NCBI GenBank assembly: GCA_964242415.1 | Contig: CAXTAT010000053.1 | Location: 1 to 17,044, forward strand | Origin: DASWOJ01 sp964242415 | GTDB taxonomy: Bacteria; Pseudomonadota; Alphaproteobacteria; Acetobacterales; Acetobacteraceae | Direction: 5' to 3' | Length of the DNA stretch: 17,044 nt | Shown: in pieces, positions 15,121-17,044 of the stretch | Numbering within the stretch: the stretch's first letter is position 1 | How the letters are laid out: each line of letters starts with the position of its first letter | Program-made: the position numbers and the translations under genes | Notes under the pieces: generated by a model | Told to the model about the DNA's origin: nothing | Database searches by the model: none | Seen by the model: the letters and a program-made list of their open reading frames with translations, nothing else

Positions 15121-17044
15121 TCATTCCGCCGCCTTCAATGCGGGCGCGCGGCGCGGGCGCAGCCGGTCCAGCAACAGGTAAACCGCCGGTGTGGTGTACA
15201 GCGTCAACACCTGGCTCACGATCAGCCCGCCGACGATGGCGATGCCCAGCGGCCGGCGCAGCTCCGCCCCGTTGCCATAGGCCAGCGCCAGCGGCAGCGC
15301 GCCCAGCAGCGCCGCCGCGGTGGTCATGATGATGGGGCGGAACCGCATCAGGCATGCCTGGAAGATGGCGTCCCGGCTGGACGCCCCCTCCTCCCGCTCG
15401 GCATGGAGCGCGAAATCGATCATCAGGATGGCGTTCTTCTTGACGATGCCGATTAGCAGGATGACCCCGATGACGGCGATAAGGGAGAACTCGGTGTTGA
15501 ACAGCATCAGCGCCAGCACCGCGCCGATGCCGGCCGACGGCAGGGTGGACAGGATGGTGATCGGGTGCACGAAGCTCTCGTACAGCACGCCCAGCACGAT
15601 GTACACCGCCAGCAGCGCCCCGGCGATCAGCACGGCCTCGCTGTTCAGGGATTGCTGGAACACCTGCGCGGTGCCGGAGAACGATCCCTGGATGTCCGCC
15701 GGCATGTGCAGCTCCGCCACCGCACGGTCGATGGCGGCGGAGGCGTCTGACAGCGACCGGCCCGGCGCCAGGTTGAACGAGATCGTGGCCGCGACGAACT
15801 GGCTTTGGTGGTTCACCGAGAGCGCCGTCTTGCCCGGCGCGAACTTCGCCACCGCCGACAGCGGCACCATGGTTTCCGCCCCCGTGCTGACCGCGGCGCC
15901 CGCGGAGGCGGTGCTGCTGCCGCTCGACGCGATGGCGTTCTGTGCCGCGTTGCGCTGCGAGTTGTCGATCCCGTTGGCCGACGCCGCTGCAGCGGCGGTG
16001 CCAGTGACGGTCCCGGCTGGGAGGTTGGTGGTGGCGGTGCCAGTGGCAGCTCCGCCGGCCGTGCTGATCCAGATTTGGCTCAGGATGTCCGGGTCCTGCC
16101 AGTAACGCGGCGCGACCTCCATCACGACGTGATACTGGTTCAGCGCGTTGTAGATCGTCGAGACCGCCCGCTGCCCGAAGGCGTCATACAGCGTGTTGTC
16201 GATCTGCTGCGCCGTGATGCCCAGCCGGGATGCGGTTGGCCGGTCGATCGTCAGCAACGTCTGCAGCCCGGCCTGCTGCTGGTCCGAGTTCACGTCCGTC
16301 AGCGTCCGGTCGTGCTGCAGCGCCTCCAGCAGCTTGGGCGCCCAGGTGAACACCTCCTCGGTGCTGTCGGCCTGCAGGGTGTACTGATAAGCCGCGTTGC
16401 TCTGCCGCCCGCCCACGCGAATGTCCTGCGCCGGCACCAGGAACAGCCGCCCGCCCGGCACGCGCGACAGCTCCCGCCGCAGCCGGGTCGTTATCACGTC
16501 GAGGCTGTCGCGCTCGTTCTTGGGCTTCAGCAGCACATAGACGTTGCCGGTGTTGGTCTGCCCGCCACCGCCGCCGCCGCCCGCGCCGGTGGCGCCGACG
16601 ACGTTCTGCACCGCCGAGTCATGCTGCACGATGGACATCATCTGCGTGAGCTTCTGGCTCATGGACTGGAACGAGATGCTCTGGTCCGCCTGCAGGCTGC
16701 CGATCAGCCGGCCACTGTCCTGCAGCGGGAACAGGCCTTTGGGGATCGCCATGATCAGCACGACGTTCAGCGCCACCGTGCAGGCCAGGATGACCAGCAC
16801 CAGCCCATTGTGGTTCAGAGTCCAGGACAGCGTGCGGCCATAGAACGCCTGGGCGCGCTCGCCAAAGCTGCGGCGGCGCTTGGGGAAGTCAGCAGGCGGC
16901 GGGGTCGGCCGCAGGAACAGCGCGCACAGCATGGGCGTGGTGGTCAGCGAGATCGCCATCGACACCAGGATCGCCAGCGACAACGTGACCGCGAACTCGC
17001 GGAACAGCCGGCCGACGATGCCGCCCATCAGCAGGATCGGCAGG
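15121..17044 (-). CDS. RND multidrug efflux pump, MdtB/MdtC-like (5' part outside window)
   Basis: The last 641 or so codons of a HAE-1 inner-membrane pump; the frame stays open to the window edge, so the gene starts outside. The visible part begins LPILLMGGIVGRLFREF near the end of the first membrane domain. The second periplasmic domain follows, with AQDIRVGGRQSNAAYQYTL, VNSDQQQAGLQ, AFGQRAVSTIYNALNQYH and VMEVAPRYW, and then the second membrane domain with VYIVLGVLYESFVHP, IGIVKKNAILMIDFAL (Lys of the proton relay) and QACLMRFRPI. These blocks match MdtB/MdtC better than AcrB. Two oddities are a run of eight or so glycines (near 16560-16585) and a roughly 63-residue Ala/Thr/Ser-rich insertion at 15871-16059, between QIWISTA and MVPLSAVAKF, where MdtC has only a few residues. 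It is followed by the outer-membrane partner on the same strand. A membrane-fusion gene and probably a second pump gene would lie beyond the right edge. Confidence 0.9.
   Translation of the reverse strand, partial: LPILLMGGIVGRLFREFAVTLSLAILVSMAISLTTTPMLCALFLRPTPPPADFPKRRRSFGERAQAFYGRTLSWTLNHNGLVLVILACTVALNVVLIMAIPKGLFPLQDSGRLIGSLQADQSISFQSMSQKLTQMMSIVQHDSAVQNVVGATGAGGGGGGGQTNTGNVYVLLKPKNERDSLDVITTRLRRELSRVPGGRLFLVPAQDIRVGGRQSNAAYQYTLQADSTEEVFTWAPKLLEALQHDRTLTDVNSDQQQAGLQTLLTIDRPTASRLGITAQQIDNTLYDAFGQRAVSTIYNALNQYHVVMEVAPRYWQDPDILSQIWISTAGGAATGTATTNLPAGTVTGTAAAAASANGIDNSQRNAAQNAIASSGSSTASAGAAVSTGAETMVPLSAVAKFAPGKTALSVNHQSQFVAATISFNLAPGRSLSDASAAIDRAVAELHMPADIQGSFSGTAQVFQQSLNSEAVLIAGALLAVYIVLGVLYESFVHPITILSTLPSAGIGAVLALMLFNTEFSLIAVIGVILLIGIVKKNAILMIDFALHAEREEGASSRDAIFQACLMRFRPIIMTTAAALLGALPLALAYGNGAELRRPLGIAIVGGLIVSQVLTLYTTPAVYLLLDRLRPRRAPALKAAE

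Overview
The window is GC-rich DNA with Pro/Ala/Arg-rich shadow frames, frequent GTG/TTG starts and dispersed inverted repeats. Together with the gene families present, this suggests an alphaproteobacterium, most likely of the Acetobacteraceae/Rhodospirillales type. That placement is inference; no rRNA or other marker gene is present.

Positions 1-11410 look like part of an exopolysaccharide (EPS) locus of the Wzx/Wzy type, with genes scattered over both strands. It holds a secreted clan GH-A glycoside hydrolase ending in a xylan-binding-type CBM (minus, cut by the window edge) and a GT4 glycosyltransferase (plus). A second GT4 is translationally coupled to a Wzx-type flippase (both minus). 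A GumC/Wzz-type chain-length protein is followed by an exported GH16 glucanase (both plus). An ExoQ/Wzy/WaaL-type polymerase or ligase and a WecG/TagA/GumM-type GT26 transferase lie together on the minus strand. The inferred pathway is: the GTs build a lipid-linked repeat unit, Wzx flips it, the ExoQ-like enzyme polymerises it, the GumC-like protein sets chain length, and the two hydrolases trim or release polymer. The priming transferase, outer-membrane export protein (OPX/Wza) and BY-kinase are not in the window.

Positions 11411-13219 hold a 0.5 kb non-coding stretch and then a single Tat-exported NrtA/CmpA-type substrate-binding protein, with no ABC permease or ATPase beside it.

Positions 13362-17044 (minus) carry the end of a multidrug efflux operon: an MdtB/MdtC-like RND pump (5' part outside the window) followed by a NodT/OprM-type outer-membrane lipoprotein. 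Both carry unusual low-complexity insertions.

Two copies of a dispersed palindromic repeat with 36 identical bases in their right arms sit at 2902-2997 and 14969-15071. No tRNA, rRNA, CRISPR array, transposase or phage gene was seen. I found no clearly new defence or mobile system. The most distinctive points are the EPS locus with two different hydrolases, the GH16 protein with an unassigned C-terminal domain, and the orphan NrtA-like protein.
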